From contig NZ_BONI01000085.1 in assembly GCF_016862635.1 (NCBI RefSeq), forward strand, positions 1-37,795: 37,795 nt of DNA. The letters are read 5' to 3'. Made by a program: the position numbers and the translations under genes. Of this stretch, positions 37,028-37,795 are shown piece after piece (the stretch's first letter is position 1; each line of letters opens with the position of its first letter). The DNA is from Catellatospora coxensis (GTDB taxonomy: Bacteria > Actinomycetota > Actinomycetes > Mycobacteriales > Micromonosporaceae). Under the pieces are notes generated by a model. The model was not told the origin of the DNA. It worked only from the letters and a program-made list of their open reading frames with translations, and ran no database searches.

Positions 37028-37061
37028 CTCTTGGTCATGTAATCGGTTACATGACCAAGAG
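37028..37061. repeat. Perfect 15-bp inverted repeat
   Basis: CTCTTGGTCATGTAA and TTACATGACCAAGAG flank TCGG. The arms are perfect and lack a T-tract on either side. It lies 148 bp after the GNAT gene and could be a terminator, an operator or a recombination site. Confidence 0.75.
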
Positions 37062-37345
37062 TTGCGCACAACGGCATGCCAGTTTTCACCAAACAACGTG
37101 CGCACGGTTCCCAGGCTTCTGATGCACAGATTTTGCGCACCAAGCTTCCACTGGCATCAGTCACCTAACGTAACTCTGCGCCGCGCAGTGTGCCGCCGGC
37201 AATTTCACAGAAAAACTTCACCACCGGCTACCACTAATACGGAAAATCACCGAAAGCCTTCCAGTATGCCCAGCTAACCAGGGGTTCATTAATTCCCGGA
37301 GAGACAACGGCCGAACTGGCACACAGAGCTCATTATCAGACCTCC

Positions 37346-37390
37346 GATAGATATTCAATATGTATATCTGTCAGATAGGCGACTATAACT
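37346..37390 (+). promoter_or_regulatory. Operator-like repeats and -10 before the small membrane peptide
   Basis: GATAGATAT (37346-37354) and ATATCTGTC (37364-37372) form a nine-base inverted repeat with one mismatch. TATCTGTCAGATA (37365-37377) is a second, perfect palindrome overlapping it. TATAACT at 37384-37390 could be a -10 element. The arrangement looks like a repressor site overlapping a promoter. Confidence 0.45.
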
Positions 37391-37449
37391 AGGTCCATTT
37401 GAAGGCCGTCGACTACGGTGGGTGAGGAACACACCGTCCGATATGGATG

Positions 37450-37479
37450 GGCGGCCACCCGTTGCACCGGGTGGCCGCC
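37450..37479 (+). promoter_or_regulatory. Leader hairpin before the small membrane peptide
   Basis: A perfect 12-bp stem GGCGGCCACCCG/CGGGTGGCCGCC with loop TTGCAC lies between the candidate promoter and the ribosome binding site of the 48-codon gene. It could stabilise or attenuate the leader. Confidence 0.65.
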
Positions 37480-37519
37480 AGCGCCATGTCAACCGATCCA
37501 CTCCCATGGAGGAAACACG

Positions 37520-37666
37520 ATGGCAAAAAGGAGTCTACCCGCGCGCCGCGCACGCCAAAGGCACGGGAACGGCCGGCAGAAACCGCTTACTTTCTGGATG
37601 TGTCTTCCGTTGCTGCTTGAGGTGACCGGCGCAGCACTGGCCTTGGCCGGCGTACTACTCGGGTAG
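37520..37666 (+). CDS. 48-residue basic, single-pass membrane peptide
   Basis: The peptide begins MAKRSLPARRARQRHG, strongly basic, followed by one hydrophobic segment (FWMCLPLLLEVTGAALALAGVLLG) that reaches the C-terminus. A strong GGAGG lies seven bases before the ATG, so translation is likely. I do not recognise a family. Such peptides occur as regulators of membrane complexes, as type I toxin-like peptides or as secreted signals, and nothing here decides between them. It sits between a leader hairpin and a perfect 22-bp hairpin in lower-GC DNA. Confidence 0.65.
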   Translation: MAKRSLPARRARQRHGNGRQKPLTFWMCLPLLLEVTGAALALAGVLLG

Positions 37667-37737
37667 GCATGACAGCGACTTTGCCCGACAACAGCGGCTT
37701 GATCCGCTCGTTCCGAAGTGCGGAGTCGCTGGGCCCG

Positions 37738-37785
37738 AAAGCGGAAGCCGCACCCTCCCCTGTGGGAGGGTGCGGCTTCCGCTTT
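37738..37785 (+). terminator. Perfect 22-bp terminator hairpin
   Basis: AAAGCGGAAGCCGCACCCTCCC pairs perfectly with its complement at 37764-37785 around CTGT. The AAA/TTT ends provide a short T-run after the stem. It most likely ends the small-peptide transcript and may act in both directions. Confidence 0.85.
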
Positions 37786-37795
37786 GCCGGATTGG

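Larger units (their letters stand above)
36881..37345. other. Gene-poor, lower-GC stretch with repeats
   Basis: I see no convincing gene in these 465 bp. The open frames present have poor third-position GC. The region does hold direct repeats TTGATGT at 36945 and 36965 (20 bp apart), an ACATC/GATGT inverted pair (36936-36951) and a perfect 15-bp palindrome at 37028-37061. The composition differs from the rest of the window, which suggests regulatory or recently acquired DNA. Confidence 0.6.

Noticed and set aside
36862-37164. 100-codon minus-strand frame after the GNAT gene
   Set aside because: Third-position GC is low compared with real genes here, it overlaps the GNAT 3' end and spans a perfect palindrome, and no domain is seen. 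It cannot be wholly excluded.
37062-37277. 71-codon plus-strand frame in the gene-poor region
   Set aside because: Non-standard start, no ribosome binding site, codon use unlike neighbouring genes.
37669-37795. Open frame starting just after the 48-residue peptide
   Set aside because: It has no ribosome binding site and runs straight through a perfect 22-bp terminator hairpin to the window edge.

Overview
The window is high-GC actinobacterial chromosome (strong GC at third codon positions, GTG/TTG/CTG starts, leaderless-type promoters, a cvn conservon, MalR-type maltose genes). Gene content and the many long palindromic repeats at gene ends suggest a filamentous actinomycete of the Micromonosporaceae type. 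That placement is inference; no rRNA gene is present to settle it.

Layout. (1) 142-4870, minus strand: a complete four-gene conservon: sensor-kinase-like CvnA, roadblock CvnB, DUF742 CvnC and small GTPase CvnD, closed by a 17-bp hairpin. (2) 5105-15890: nucleoside uptake and salvage. A BMP-type lipoprotein, a double-domain ABC ATPase with a CTG start and two permeases feed cytidine deaminase, thymidine phosphorylase and a DUF4272 protein, all on the minus strand. A uridine-kinase-like protein, adenosine deaminase and an RlmA-type rRNA methyltransferase lie beside them. (3) 16192-17477: a small membrane protein and an AbiEi/DUF559-like protein. (4) 17652-26680: maltodextrin system. malE-malF-malG and a cyclomaltodextrinase-like GH13 run on the minus strand; a LacI-family regulator and an alpha-glucosidase run divergently. 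A tiny lipoprotein-leader-like frame is coupled to the alpha-glucosidase. No cognate ATPase is present, so a shared MsiK-type ATPase is presumably encoded elsewhere. (5) 26851-32594: a YihY membrane protein, an acidic conserved protein, a 2'-5' RNA ligase-like protein, trpS, an ECF sigma factor fused to a membrane anchor and Asp-box-like repeats, and a CorC-type CBS protein. (6) 32811-36880: galE-galK, then an SPFH protein translationally coupled to a GNAT acetyltransferase. (7) 36881-37795: a gene-poor, less GC-rich tail with several inverted repeats and a compact unit encoding a 48-residue basic, single-pass membrane peptide, ending in a perfect 22-bp hairpin.

The most unusual signal is dispersed structure rather than a gene. 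At least five families of long palindromes sit at or near gene ends, three of them in two copies. One 61-bp family is read in frame inside the rRNA methyltransferase gene, and two others show nested hairpins with conserved outer arms and changing inner stems. Further points of interest are a 16-codon mini-frame joining cdd to deoA by ATGA overlaps at both ends, the CTG-started ABC ATPase, the one-piece ECF sigma/sensor protein and the small-peptide unit at the right edge.
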